From positions 21,785,151-21,849,150 of the forward strand of contig OX438755.1 in the NCBI GenBank assembly GCA_949316235.1: a stretch of 64,000 bases of DNA. The letters are read 5' to 3'. The position numbers and the translations under genes are program-made. Positions 40,111 through 51,727 of this stretch are shown one piece after another. The DNA is from Oegoconia quadripuncta. Lineage: Eukaryota > Arthropoda > Insecta > Lepidoptera > Autostichidae. A model generated the notes under the pieces. The model saw only the letters and a program-made list of their open reading frames with translations, did no database searches and was not told the DNA's origin. How positions within the stretch are numbered: the first letter of the stretch is position 1; each line of letters starts with the position of its first letter.

Positions 40111-43100
40111 TTATGTAAACGTTTTTGTATAAATAATATTGCTACTACGTCGTTGTGGTATGGCAATTATTTTGTCAACTTCGAACTGATCATGGTTCAA
40201 AAGTGGTATTTTTACTTCCATGATTAGAAACTTTGCGGTCACTCTCGCGTGTATGTGTAGAAGTCCATACAGCTCTCGAATATTGTCTACTGGTAAGGTG
40301 AGCTCTCCATGTAATTGGCCAGAGATGATATTTAACTGCTGTTGTATTTGTTGCGGAGATAGTAGATGCATATTTACACGCCCATGGTAGATATCTGTGA
40401 CGGTATCCACTAAGGTTTCTTGAACTCTTCTCAAATTGGAAAGGATCACATTTGCTGACATCATTGTTGATACGAGGTAGAATGCATGTAGTGTATGTTG
40501 ATTTGCAAACTGTATCTGACTAATTTCAGTTGAAACGTTTTTTAAATGTTGGTTAATAATCTGAAATTGTGAATTCATTATGACCTCATTTCTTCTTAGT
40601 ATGTTGTTCTCGGCTTCCAATATGGAAGTTTGATTTTTAAACAGATTGAATAGGTGTTGTTCCCTCTTTGTAATAGTTTCAATATCCTGCTCATATTTTT
40701 TGGCAAACGAGTCATCTAAAATGCCGAACAATGCGTTCGCTACATTTCCGATCCCATTAATTAAACCTCTTTTCTTGCGTGTCATTCGTTGATCTGTCAA
40801 AAGAGCATTATTGTGTTGTAGTTCCCTTAGTTCGTGCTCAAACTGTAATGCAGTGGTTACGAATACTGGGTCTTTCGTACACATCGCGGAAATATGTCTC
40901 ACGTAGTTTTCTATGTCAGCCATGCTCTGCCAATAAGTAGACATATTGTAGTATATAATCATCTTCCATTGATCGTGTATTATCCCAATGTCGGTTACTT
41001 TGTCAAAATAAAGGGCGTTGTTACTGTTTAATGTAGTAATATTACAACCTTGTTGTACCGACGGAGTAATGAATGTCAAACAAAGCAATAATGTTGACGC
41101 CAACAAATTCGATCTGTTGTTTCTAATTCTCTTATTTCCATTTCGGATCGGTTTTTGAGTGGTCTCTTGTTCATTGTGATCCTTGTCTTGTTGTTCGTAG
41201 ACTGGTAATGGTGACAGTTTGATGATTGGGCGTTTTATGATTCCGTTCTTTGTTTTTAAAGTCACAACCCTAACATGTCCATCTGTACCTGGATGCAGGT
41301 CTGTAATGCGTCCCATTGTCCATTTTGATGGAGGCATGTTATCTTCCTTAATGAGGACTACATCGTTAACTTCCAGATTTTTCTTGGGAGTAGTCCATTT
41401 ACTTCTGGTCTGCAGGTGATGCAAATAATCGCATGACCATTTTTTCCAAAATTGTTTATGCATGTTTTCTGTCATTTGCCATCTCGTTTTGATATTTTCC
41501 ACATTAATGTCCGACAAGGGTGTTGATAAAATCGGACCTCCAATCAGAAAATGTGCCGGTGTCAGGTATTCATCTTCTGTGCTTTCTGTCAATGCGTACA
41601 ACGGTCTAGAATTAAGACAGCCTTCAATTTGTGCCAACAATGTCGAGAACTCCTCAAATGTCAATTTTTGATCACCCAACACGCGTTTGAGGTGATGTTT
41701 CATACATCGTACAGCTGACTCCCATAAACCCCCAGCGCTGGGCCATGCTGGAGCATTGAAGTGCCATGTCACACCGAGTTCTCCGATGTCAGTTAAGAAC
41801 TCATGATTAATCATCTGTATTGCTTCTTGATATTCCCGTTTGAGGATTCGGGAGGCTCCTACGAAATTGGTACCATTGTCACTGTACATGTGTTTCGGAG
41901 TACCCCTGCGTGCACACAAACGTTTGAATGCTGCAAGAAACGCAGTGGCGCTCAGGTCCGACACCAATTCCAAATGGATGGCCTTGGTTGCGAAGCAAAC
42001 AAATACCGCTACGTATCCCTTGGTGGTTTTGATACCACGTCCCTTATTGGCCTTTACTTCAACTTGTCCAGTGAAGTCCACACCCGTATGCGTAAAAGCT
42101 CGAGATGGTGTCACTCTTGGCTCTGGCAGATCGGACATCAGTTGCGTTTGGTTACGTTTACCAAATCGTGTGCAGCTAATGCAATTATTAATTTGTTTTT
42201 TCACAGTTCTGTATCCGCTGATTATCCAGTATTTCTGTCTTAAGTACATCAGGGTGAGCCTTGGGCCTCCATGTAGAGTTACTTTGTGTGCGTGGTTAAT
42301 AAGCAGATCTGTCAGTTTTGATTTGGACGGAAGTATGATTGGATGTTTTTCAGAGTGTGTCAGTTGTGATCGCTCAAGTCTACCACCGACCCTAAGTATG
42401 TCATGTTCATCCAAAAATGGATTGAGTTTTAAAATGTTACCTTTTGCGTTCACTGTTCGATTTCGCTTCAATGCAGTAATGTCATCATAATAATGTTGAT
42501 TTTGTATCGCCTTTATTATGATGTAATAAGAGCGTTCAATTTCACTCGATGTCAGGTAAGTAGAAGTAACCAAAGGCCATTGATCACTATGTATTGCATT
42601 AGATGTAGGCCCCTGTTGTGTGGCATTAGTTGGTTGAGTGCACCGCGCCACTCTGTGACGTGCGTTTGTTATGAAACGGGACACCCAACATATGACTCGC
42701 GTGAGGCGCGTGATACTGCTGTATTTATTTATGCATTCATCGATGATGGGGTATGATAATTGCGTCACACAAGATTGTGGTTCGCCTTTTGTCTCAATTT
42801 GAGGTATGTCAATTTTTTCGTTAGTGTCATAGATGTTATTTATAAGCCAGTTGGGACCATTCCACCACAACGAATGCTCTGTCAGTTGAGATGGTGACAA
42901 GCCCCTTGTTGCACAGTCAGCTGCATTGTCATGTGACTTTGTATGTCTCCAGCAGGATGATGGCATGACTGCTGTGATTTGCTGTATCCTATTTGCTACA
43001 AACGTTTTCCAGCGTGATGGGTTACCTTGCAACCAACCCAAAACCACCATCGAATCTGTCCAACCATATATCTGCGGTTGTATGTCATTATGTGTCAAAC

Positions 43101-44712
43101 TGTGAACTACCTTTTGCATCAGCCGAGCTAGAAGTAGTGCCCCGCACAATTCTAGGCGTGGCAATGTCAATGGTTTTTTAAGAGGTGATAGTTTGGTTTT
43201 TGCCGCCACAAGTTGGATAGTTGCTTGTCCAAGTGTATTCTGTGACTTGCAGTACACCACGCAAGCGTATACCTTTTGAGAAGCATCACAGAAGCCATGT
43301 ATTTCGTAAGGCTTCTGGGAGTTCCCAATCCACCGTGGTATAGTAAATTTGTCAATATTCTGTAAATCATATTTAAGCGTTGTCCATTCTTTCTGCATTT
43401 CTAAAGGTACGATGTCATCCCAATCTGTGCATAATGACCATATTTGTTGAAACATTAATTTTGCTTTGATTGTAATCGGAGCCAGCCATCCAAGCGGGTC
43501 GAATAACTTGGAGATATCCGATAACATACTGCGTTTTGTGTACTGTTTCGTCGGAGTAAGGTCGAGTTTGCATTGAAAAGTGAATGTGTCACTAATAGGG
43601 TTCCATCTAAGGCCTAATGTTTTTGTTGTCACTGCGTTTTTACCCGACTGCGTCGAGTCAAGTGGGGTATTGAGTTTGTTGAACTCTACACCTGATGTAT
43701 TGAGTTGATTGTCAGATAGGGCCTCTAGCAATGCAGGATGGTTGCTGGACCATTTTCTCAAATTAAACCCGGCGCCTTTCAGCATGTCAATGAGCTGTTT
43801 CTGAACTAATTTTGCCGTTTCGATATCATCCTCGCCTGTCATTAAATCGTCAACGAAAAAATCAGTATTTAGTACCTCTGCTGCTAGTGGGTATTTTGCT
43901 GCGTCATCTTTTGCTAGCTGTTTCATAGTACGCATTGCTAGGAACGGAGCGGCCTTCATACCATATGTGATGGTACATAACTTATATTCTTTTAAGATAT
44001 GCTCTGGAGAGTCACGCCATACTATTTTCTGCAATGCTTGTTGATCTTCTGCTATTAGGATCATGCGGTACATTTTTTCGCAGTCAGCTGTCATAACGTA
44101 TTTGAACGTCCGCCACTTTAATAACAACCCCAACAGATCCTTTTGAAGTTTTGGACCACACTCCATGAGGTCGTTGAGACTATTACCAGTCGATGTTTTT
44201 GCGGATGCATTATAGACTACACGAAGTTTACTGGTGCTGGAATCGTGTTTATGGACTCCGTGATGTGGTAAGTAGCACGAGAGCTCCTTCGTGGTTCCGC
44301 ATATCTTCATATGTCCCATGTCAATATACTCATCAATAAATTGCTTATAACTGCAATTTAGATTGTCATCTCTTTGTAATCTCCTCTCCAACTGCTTGAA
44401 CTGTGCTACTGCTTGTGGTTTTGATGTTCCTAGCTGCTGCTCGAAGTTCTCCTTCATAGGAAGTCTCACTTCATATCTGCCATTAGGTAAACGGTTTGTT
44501 GTAGAAACATATAGATCCTCACAAAATTGATCTTGCTGTGTCATGCTTGATTCTGAAGGTATATCTTCTATTTCCCAATAGCTGGCAATGTCTTCTACAT
44601 TGTTGATGGCAACGTTGCAATTAAATGTAGTTACGTGGCCTGATAAAATCCACCCCAGACGTGTCTGTTGTGCAATAGGTTGCTCAGTTGATCCTTTTAT
44701 AAGTCCACTCAT
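40111..44712 (-). pseudogene. pol: BEL/Pao pol (RT, RNase H, integrase) fused in frame to envelope (1533 aa)
   Basis: Domains in order: the end of the protease region (RLGWILSG, about 18-25); reverse transcriptase (about 130-380) with MTADCEKMY and FFVDDL (about 285-290); Pao-type connection and RNase H-like part (HGFCDASQKVYA, about 470); an integrase zinc-binding H2C2 region (about 805-850, CISCTRFG); an integrase core with D in GVDFTG (about 878), D in YSDNGTNF (about 944) and E in GLWESAV (about 996); and a DUF5641-type end (KWTMGRITDLHPG). From about 1195 the frame enters an envelope: a hydrophobic signal-like LLASTLLLCLTF, a furin-like RKKR (about 1308-1312) followed by a glycine-rich GLINGIGNVANALF fusion-peptide-like segment, as in baculovirus F-type proteins. 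It ends at a premature TAA. The listed Met is not the natural start, because the frame is open back to the TAG at 44761. Confidence 0.9.
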
Positions 44713-44763
44713 AATAATTTCTGAATAAACTTTCGCATCAAGTAAAATGTCAATAGGTTTCTA
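44713..44763 (-). other. In-frame TAG and open linker between gag-protease and pol frames
   Basis: The TAG occupies 44761-44763. The following 16 codons to 44713 are open and run directly into the downstream frame in the same register. The codon after TAG is AAA, which does not match the CAR-YYA context known to promote readthrough in some plant viruses. A nonsense mutation, perhaps from CAG, is the simpler reading. Confidence 0.8.
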
Positions 44764-46704
44764 AATGTTATAATCAGGGTCTGCTAATTGTATATGTTGA
44801 ATGTGTGAATGCTGTTTTCTCTCAAATGATGAATGCGGAAGGCTTTTTATTAGCCTAGGCATGACTAAAGCGTCAGTACTAAAATTGTAATCCTCATAAA
44901 TAGACTTGCAGTTAAGTTGCACCTTTCCTTTGCTTCTGTTAGATAGGGTTCCCACTCCCGATATAGATGCATTAAAATGTTGACGAGGCAACCCTAATCG
45001 TTGTGCCGCACTTTCAGTGATCAATGTAATCTGAGATCCTTGATCTAACAATGCTCGTAGAATGATGTAGGTACCATCATTAGATAGTACATTCAGTTGT
45101 ATTGTTGTCAATAGTATCTCATTATCACAGTCCGCCACATGGTTCACGTTTTGCTGATGAGACTGTTGCTGCCTGCTTGGCTTTGAGGTCGATGCGTTTG
45201 ACGTCATCGCATCATGCAATAGTGTATTGTGAGGTTCGTTGCACTCTTTGCATCGTTTTGATGATTTGCAAATGTTATGTTCATGCACATATAAACAATT
45301 TTTGCATAAATTATATTTCGAAATTGTTTTAATTTTAAGTTCCGGTGACATAGATTCGAATTTCCTGCATTGGAATAGGCCGTGATTGGCATTGCACAAT
45401 ACACATAAAAATGAGTTATAGTTTGTATGAAAGTTTTTATTAAATGAAATTTTTCCTGTTCCCACCGGTTTCTTGTAGGTATTTTGTTTATTATGATGGG
45501 ATGATTCATGCTTTGTACTTGTAGGTTTGTGTGTTATAGGCTCTAAGGCTGTGAACTTTGTTTCGAGAAATGAAATAAATTCTTCCAACGTCGGTAGCTC
45601 TCGCGGTGACTTCCGCGCCTCTTGATAGTCGCTGTACGTGTCAGCATCCAACTTCTTCGACAGAAGATGAACGAGAAGAGGATCCCATGAGGATGTATTT
45701 ACGCCAAGATTGTGAACAGCGTGTATACACTCCATAGTGGTGTCGTGGAGTCGTTTGAGCTCATAGGATGTTTGTTTCTGTATAGAGGGTTGATTTAGAA
45801 ATATTTCAATCTGTTTTGTAAATAATACTTGCTGGTTATTATAGCGATGATTCAGAATTTCCCATGCAGTGTCATAGTTGTCAGCAGAGATGTTCAGGTG
45901 TTGGATAAGGCGTTCAGCTTCACCCTTCAGCTTGCCCTTTAAATGTTGCATCTTTTGGGCCTTTGTCAAATTAGGATTATTATGAATGCTACTTTTGTAC
46001 AGATCTACAAATGTTGGCCACTGAGTGTAGATACCAGAGAATGTAGGAATTTCTAACTTTGGTGTCGCATCCTTGAGGTGAGAGGATGAACTCAATTTTT
46101 TGTTCAATTTCCTTTTGAGCACCTTGAAATCTTGCTCATGCACGGAGTATTCATATTCATACACAGAGTCAGAACCTTCCAGTAGATTGTCAATTTGCCA
46201 ATGTAGTGTGTCAATATTATTCCAGCGCATTTGTAAATTGCGCAACTCATCCTCTAATTCCCATTTGTCCTCTATGTTGTCAATGTCAAGGTTAGAAATT
46301 ATTCTTTCAAATGCACGGAAATTAGTACGCTGCTGACTCAGCAATTGAATGACCTTAGGGTCCGTTTGCATGGCCTTGTCCTCAGACATGTCAGCCGCAC
46401 CAGACGACATCAATCCACAAATGTTATCATATAGCTTTTTGGTGTCGTCATATATATTTTTAGTAAAATATTCACCTGTCCTATCTGTACACTTACTGAG
46501 TTGCAAGTTATTTAAATCAAACTCTGCCCATAAATTGTCCAAAGTCTCTATCCTTTTGCGTACATATTCAGCAGTCTTCCTAACTGCTGGATCTTTTTTG
46601 AAGTTTGTCATGATACTTTGCATCGACGTAATGATCTCCTTTTGACGACGCAGAGTTATTTCCATAGCAGCCTCAGGCTGATGAAATAGAGTAGGATTCG
46701 ACAT
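44761..46704 (-). CDS. gag: BEL/Pao gag with protease start (647 aa), ends at in-frame TAG
   Basis: The frame encodes the capsid precursor. Residues about 205-360 are the DUF1759/Pao gag region (LEIPTFSGIYTQWPTFVDLY, then KGEAERLI). Cysteine/histidine zinc-binding stretches follow (CVLCNANHGLFQC, about 433-445; CKNC and CKECNEPHN, about 460-495). The aspartic protease active site is LLDQGSQITL (about 550-560). Translation meets TAG at 44761-44763, before the second conserved protease motif, which lies just downstream in the same register and reads LLDA where LLGA is usual. The product would be gag with an incomplete protease. The N-terminal 200 residues are helical and charged. The start is the first Met after the leader. 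Confidence 0.85.
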   Translation of the reverse strand: MSNPTLFHQPEAAMEITLRRQKEIITSMQSIMTNFKKDPAVRKTAEYVRKRIETLDNLWAEFDLNNLQLSKCTDRTGEYFTKNIYDDTKKLYDNICGLMSSGAADMSEDKAMQTDPKVIQLLSQQRTNFRAFERIISNLDIDNIEDKWELEDELRNLQMRWNNIDTLHWQIDNLLEGSDSVYEYEYSVHEQDFKVLKRKLNKKLSSSSHLKDATPKLEIPTFSGIYTQWPTFVDLYKSSIHNNPNLTKAQKMQHLKGKLKGEAERLIQHLNISADNYDTAWEILNHRYNNQQVLFTKQIEIFLNQPSIQKQTSYELKRLHDTTMECIHAVHNLGVNTSSWDPLLVHLLSKKLDADTYSDYQEARKSPRELPTLEEFISFLETKFTALEPITHKPTSTKHESSHHNKQNTYKKPVGTGKISFNKNFHTNYNSFLCVLCNANHGLFQCRKFESMSPELKIKTISKYNLCKNCLYVHEHNICKSSKRCKECNEPHNTLLHDAMTSNASTSKPSRQQQSHQQNVNHVADCDNEILLTTIQLNVLSNDGTYIILRALLDQGSQITLITESAAQRLGLPRQHFNASISGVGTLSNRSKGKVQLNCKSIYEDYNFSTDALVMPRLIKSLPHSSFERKQHSHIQHIQLADPDYNI

Positions 46705-47090
46705 GCTAATGTCAGTTCAGTTCGTTATCAAAAAATGGAAAGATCTTACTTGTATCTTTGGCGCGCGGAGCTCGCTGTTACTCACTGATGCTGCAAGTGA
46801 GGCCAAAGGAAACTGCTTCAGATGTGCACGTGTCTGGCTGAACCGTCAATTGCCGATGTAATATGACTTGATGATAAACAATGCCGTAGATATTGCTATG
46901 ATTTTTTAAATGTCACTGCTACTATAAACCAATGTTATTAAACTTAAATTAAAATGTCAAAATGTCACGTAGTTAAATGATTGCTAGTACTACAACTTAT
47001 GCACTGCACTGTAATCCATATGATAGTTCGTCACTAAACCACGAGTCCGAGAGTCTTTACGATACCCGAAACGCGAGGTCCAGTTAATAT

Positions 47091-47102
47091 CTCGAAGGAC
47101 CA
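47091..47102 (-). promoter_or_regulatory. Primer-binding site of the BEL/Pao element
   Basis: Three bases inside the 5' LTR the minus strand reads TGGTCCTTCGAG. TGG at the start is complementary to a tRNA CCA end, as expected for a reverse transcription primer site. I have not identified the tRNA. Confidence 0.7.
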
Positions 47103-47105
47103 AAC

Positions 47106-47339
47106 TGTGCGGGCTGCTGTGTTCACGCACTGTTGCTGATGTCAGATGTCAGTTGATAAGGTCTGGGGATGTCAAATGATAGTCGACCGTTATCAACGAG
47201 TGTCTTTATTCCACTGAAATGCACTATTGTATAAAATTGCCAAATTGTAAATATTAAGTATCTAGGTCGCGCGTGCAAGCGCAATGCACATAAATAACGT
47301 AATTAAATGGTTATTGGAAATGTATGATTTACTCGTACA
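47106..47339 (-). repeat. 5' LTR of the BEL/Pao element (234 bp)
   Basis: Same sequence as the LTR at 38870-39103 over its whole length by eye. It carries the TATA-like and AATAAA signals (the latter at 47205-47210 in complement) and would drive transcription leftward. Confidence 0.95.
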
Positions 47340-47460
47340 AATGTCTTGTTGGAATAACTGTACTACTATATTTGTGATACTGCAATAAACGTACTGAATA
47401 CTGAATACTGTACACGTTATATTTATTATATGTGTGTGTGGAAAATAAATAGTATTAATG
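47340..47460 (+). repeat. Repeat X, right part of the copy split by BEL/Pao
   Basis: It starts with the second AATGT and continues cttgtt, as in the unbroken copy (9183-9190, complement), then gtgtgtgtggaaaataaata, which matches the far end of that copy. The middle part (47350-47410) differs between copies. Confidence 0.7.
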
Positions 47461-47464
47461 GTAT

Positions 47465-47515
47465 TACGAACAACTTTCCCCAAAGAACCATAGTCAAATT
47501 CGTTGAAAAAATTTT
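47465..47515. mobile_element. Single end of MITE H
   Basis: The word attacgaacaactttcccca, then aagaaccatagtcaaattcg, matches the tips of the element at 57436-58132. The other end is not found here. Confidence 0.5.
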
Positions 47516-48160
47516 TATTTGTTCCCCGTCCCGTGTAACTTTTGTAACCTTTAGTAGGGTTAAAGAAATGGATCATTAGCGTTCAACGTTATATAAACAT
47601 GTTGCTCTTGTTTAGAGGAGCTTGCGTAAATCTTCATCGAAGCAGAAATTAATAATTTTCACTGTATTTTCCCTCTCGCAAAATTAAATCTGCCCGGAAA
47701 CAAGCGTGAAGAATCTTTACGAAAAATTTTAAAATAACTCGTATACTTTTAACAAGGAATTTTAGTTAACATTAATCTTTATTTGGAAGTTCCGTTATGG
47801 AGTGACGACGACGTGAATTTAATATAAAGTGGGAAGTTGGAAGAATTCCGGAGCGAAGCGGGGGCGGAGGGGGGGGCGGGGATTTGAACTTAAAAGAACT
47901 TACTCGAATAGAACCTGCGGGGAGGGGCGGGGGGAATCAAAGGCAATTTGAAAGGCTATTGGTGGAAAGTACGCACAAAGAATATAAATCGCTCAAAGGT
48001 AAATGAAAGAATTTTATCGACTACACAAGGGTATTAAGGTAATGTCTGCAACACGTGCTGAGTCAGAACCCTTTCATTACACGAGTAAGCTCTCGCATGC
48101 GGGATAGACGTGATTTATTTTTAAGCATTATTGGGAATGTGTTTTTTTGCGGTTACTAGA
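47516..48160. other. Unassigned; GC-rich patches at 47860-47940
   Basis: Two G-rich runs (cgggggcggaggggggggcg and ggggaggggcggggggaatc) stand out. No gene or repeat is recognised. Confidence 0.45.
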
Positions 48161-48345
48161 GGTTTGCCAACACGATTTTCCATAACCAACCTTACCCTCC
48201 ACTGCAATAGTAGAACGACCTCCTCTAATTAAGAGAAGAGTGCCCCGTGGTTTCGGCTCGTGGTGACGTAAAAGGTGAATGAACTTACCACCAAAAAACA
48301 TCTAATAGACTTGCACGTTTTAAAGGCGGTGGGCTCACGTCACGT
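48161..48345. mobile_element. Degenerate LINE-like fragment
   Basis: Shares cataaccaaccttaccctcc-type and accaaaaaacatctaatag words, in order, with 17430-17550. The class is unproven. Confidence 0.3.
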
Positions 48346-48888
48346 CCATCTATGTATATCGCTGTGATACGAAACCTGAGGGCGTCATTCGAGCGAGAAT
48401 ATTTATATACTAGATGATAATTTTAATAATATAAAGTACAAACTATTTAAATACATAAATAATATGTAATATGTAAATAACTAAATTATGGATACTAATG
48501 ACACAATTATAATAATGATCGTTTAATGTAATAATTTAGAAATTTTATGTAATTTTTATAATTTTGAAGTTGAATTTAAATTTTAAATTTAAATTGTAAT
48601 TTTTAATGTAAATTGATATGGGACAAGTTTCTGCAATAAAGAGTTCATCTCGGCGAGTGAAGTTGCAATTTTCTTTATAATTTTTATAATTTGTGCATTC
48701 TGACTTTTGAAGCTTAATAATGGCAGGATATTGTGCAGCAAAACTTAGTGATTACGAGTGAAGGGAAGAGTAAATTAAAGTGCGTAACGAAGCTTTCGGG
48801 CCAAAATCTTTTGTAAAGCATTCTGCCACTTTACTGAAGAATGACTTGACCGTGACTAGACTCTGTATACGCCAAGTATACGACGAAT
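48346..48888. other. Unassigned, very AT-rich
   Basis: Includes the AT-only self-complementary run gaatttaaattttaaattta at 48573. No gene is seen. Confidence 0.45.
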
Positions 48889-48960
48889 TTTTTTTTTTTT
48901 TTTTTTTTTTTTATTAAAAACTGGATTCGCGTTTGGCCACAATCTCACCTGATGATTACT
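48889..48960 (-). mobile_element. SINE3 3' end with long T run
   Basis: A T run of about 24 (48890-48913) is followed by attaaaaactggattcgcgt and ggccacaatctcacctgatg. Only the last part of SINE3 is present. The long homopolymer suggests a young insertion. Confidence 0.65.
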
Positions 48961-50159
48961 TGCTTTGACTGAGCCTGACTTACAAACTGAAGAAATAAGA
49001 GAAATAAGACATCGCTATATAGGCTTAGATCCCTTTGCCTTCTCCGAGAGGAGATAATTTTTTTTTATGCGCAACGAAATAATAATAACAAAATGAAAAA
49101 AAAATCTACCTTTTTTCCCTCTCTTCGCTTGCTCCTCTTGCCGACGATAAACATTGGCCTGCTCGGTTTTAAGTTGTATGTATAAGATAAATATTAATCT
49201 AATGTGTAATAATTTGTTTTTATCTCTACTATCTGACGGTGGATTCCAGTGGTGTATTCTGTCGAATATATGCTCTGTAATTTTGTTTAGTATGATGCTT
49301 TTATTCCACAGATAATATATTTTTTAATTGCCCTAAAAACAGATTCTCTTTGTATGATGTCCTTTCCCCCACCGAATTCCCTCGCCCTATAACATTTAAA
49401 TCCCTCCTTACACATGCAAGTATTATTCCCACCATATCTAAGCTTATTTCAATTAACAATAAAATTATGACCTACTAACAAAACTGTGATCGTCTATGTG
49501 TTGTTTCGTTTGGTCTAGATACGCAACGTGACTGAAAACACCGGCTCTTCAAACACCAGTTTTTGGCAGAATTACTACAAAGTAGTAGTTGCCATTAAAT
49601 AAAAAAAGTGAAGTGAAGTGATGCTTTTATTTCTACCATCCCGCATAGAATCCTCACTAGGTGGTTGTACATTCCCGTTCGCCTCACCAATAATTTGGAG
49701 TAGTGATCCTGGACTAAATATTGCAAAATAATTACGAGTTCGATCCATTACCTACGAGTATGTTAAATCACTCAAATTTTAGTTGGTAACATTCCATGAA
49801 AGTCCTGTTCCCTGAATGTCCGAATCCACACAAAGCTCTTTCTCGGAAATACCTATTTTGCCCAATGTCCAATTCCCCGAATATCCAAATCCAGTGCGGT
49901 GATTTCTCATTACTTATGTGGGGACTCAGTTAATACATTATGACATCCATGTATGGTTAAGGAAAATCAAAATTCCATAACATTTATGATACATGTTTAA
50001 ACATAACCAGCAATATACGACGAATTTTCATGGTTATGAGAGAGGGCCCTGGGTTATGTCGGTCGTTCCGTTCCACGCGGTATAATAACAAAATAAACGT
50101 AACCAACTAACAATTACCTAAGTCTTTGTCATCGAGTTAACAGTGATTCGGTTGTTCGA
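48961..50159. other. Unassigned 1.2 kb, no gene seen
   Basis: Includes a short SINE2-like tail (tttttttatgcgcaacg, 49056). Frames are short and unlike known families. Confidence 0.45.
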
Positions 50160-50285
50160 AGTTCCGGTTGACAGAGATAAGATAACCAGTCCCCCAAATA
50201 TGTTGGGGTTTCCGGGTCAATACGCTTCCAACTTCGACCTCATCTTCACTTAACGTCAGGAGTGATTGAGGCCAAGTACCAACCA
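50160..50285 (+). mobile_element. SINE2 3' half, tail lost
   Basis: Contains gttccggttgacagagataa, ccagtcccccaaatatgttg and cttcactta, then gtgattgaggccaagtacca. No A tail. Confidence 0.7.
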
Positions 50286-50759
50286 CCACCCCATTTGGGA
50301 TAAAAGTGTATTATAAAGTGAGACCGTTATTTTCACTCGTCTACTCCAAGTTATTTGCAAAAGTCACCCAACAAGTTCACTGGATTGTTTTCAGCAACCC
50401 TCGAAGGCGGGTGGTGATAAAATTGTTACATTATTGTAGCAAATCACACGTACACCAACACGGTGACCCTTATCTCGGTCGGTGGTGTGTCGCTAACCCA
50501 GTCGCCGCGTGGCGTGTACGGTGTACCCATAGACGTATGAAGAGTTGCAGACCGAACACGGCGATTAAAATAGCGTAGCCATTAGGTACTGTAACGGTTC
50601 ACCTCAACCATGCTTGGATCTTTAATTTGAATAGGGACGCAGCTTTTTATTAAATACAAGAAGCGAATACCCTGGGAAATATTTTATTTGATCCTGGAGT
50701 AACTTTATAAATAAATAATAAATAAATATTCTTAGACAGGCAGGCTGTGCAGGACAGGA
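50286..50759. other. Unassigned, no gene seen
   Basis: The word ccaccccatttgggataaa (50286) recurs next to a SINE2 tail at 17830, so a further repeat may flank SINE2 at both sites. Frames are short. Confidence 0.4.
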
Positions 50760-50924
50760 TATGCTGATTTATATCAATAATAATAATAAATAATAAATGT
50801 TTTTTCACAAACACACAGCGCCATCTAGGTCCACAGTAAACAACTATAGGCTTGTGTTGTGGATACCAGATGGTTGATATACTACATAAATACATTTTTT
50901 TTTGTAAATAAATACTTATTATTA
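50760..50924 (-). mobile_element. SINE1a 3' half
   Basis: An (AAT)n-rich tail at the left, then cacaaacacacagcgccatc, gtggataccagatggttgat and tttttttttgtaaataaata. The head is replaced by another repeat at 50925. Confidence 0.75.
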
Positions 50925-51080
50925 TCGCGGAAATTTGTTTATCCCGCGGGCACCACTCCCTTTATCGGGATAAAAAATAAGCTATGTTTTAATCCAGGGT
51001 ATATTCTACTTATATACCAAATTTCATCCAAATCCGTTAATTCGTTTCGCCGTGAACCTCGACTTATATACAAAAATATT
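50925..51080 (+). mobile_element. Fragment of a widespread insect repeat, possibly Helitron-like
   Basis: Contains tcgcggaaatttgtttatcc, cgcgggcaccactcccttta, then aaatttcatccaaatccgtt. Related to 16977-17066. No terminal structure is seen. Confidence 0.45.
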
Positions 51081-51727
51081 CGACGCAACAATTATTCTGC
51101 TTGGTGTTATTCTTACAAAATATATGGCTTTGTGCTAGTGTGAGTATGTGTGTGTGTATGTACATGTGATGTATTGCGGAATTATGTATTTATTTATGTT
51201 GTTTGGTCTTTGTAAGGCGTTGTGACTCTATGGATGTACCTAGTGTGTCGTATGTTACATCCCGTGGCTCGACTCGTGGGTCGCACCGCACGAAATAATC
51301 GTAAATAACCAATAAGCGCCGCCGCCGTGTCTGCCCTACATACTCGTCTGTTGTTTGTTCGCTAAGGAGTCCCCGGGGCCCTTATCTGGTCAGTTGGTTT
51401 GACTATAAGTAACATCCAGATAATTTGCACCTGAATTTCGATAATTTTCGTTCTTCGCCACATTATTAGAATTGGAATATTAAAGTTTGCATAGAGAAAT
51501 TATGCGTAGGCCTTGAACAAAAGTAGTAACAAACAATGGCAGCGTCATAAAATAAAAAAAAAAGTACAAGTTAAAGTTAAAAACTTGCGTTAAAAAGATC
51601 TCTTGAAAACACCGCAAGTTTTTAATGTAATATTTTTAAATTAACTGCTTATTCACAATTACTTAATCCTAAGAGAAAAATGAGCAAGAAACACAAGGAT
51701 TATTTTTTGGGTAAAATCAAAATTCTT
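51081..51727. other. Unassigned, no gene seen
   Basis: A GC-rich block at 51250-51400 (cgtggctcgactcgtgggtc, gccgccgccgtgtctgccc) stands out. No family is recognised. Confidence 0.45.

Larger units (their letters stand above)
38870..47339 (-). mobile_element. Complete BEL/Pao LTR retrotransposon with envelope (8,470 bp)
   Basis: Two 234-bp LTRs that look identical by eye flank the element, and AATGT is duplicated at 38865-38869 and 47340-47344. From the 5' side (right): primer-binding site, 400-bp leader, gag with protease, pol, and envelope. The three long frames at 46704, 44712 and 40071 all lie in the same register and are separated only by a TAG (44761-44763) and a TAA (40111-40113). The layout is therefore one gag-pol-env polyprotein, as in the Drosophila roo group, carrying two nonsense codons. 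Identical LTRs point to a recent insertion. The copy is probably not autonomous, and it may have been mobilised by proteins of another copy. Confidence 0.95.

Noticed and set aside
41840..42490. Plus-strand frame of 216 codons inside the BEL/Pao region
   Set aside because: It is the reverse strand of the integrase core, which explains its length. No independent motif is present.
44713..44763. Programmed readthrough of the TAG between gag-protease and pol
   Set aside because: The stop lies inside the protease region, not at a domain border, and the following codon does not match known readthrough contexts. Kept only as a testable alternative.
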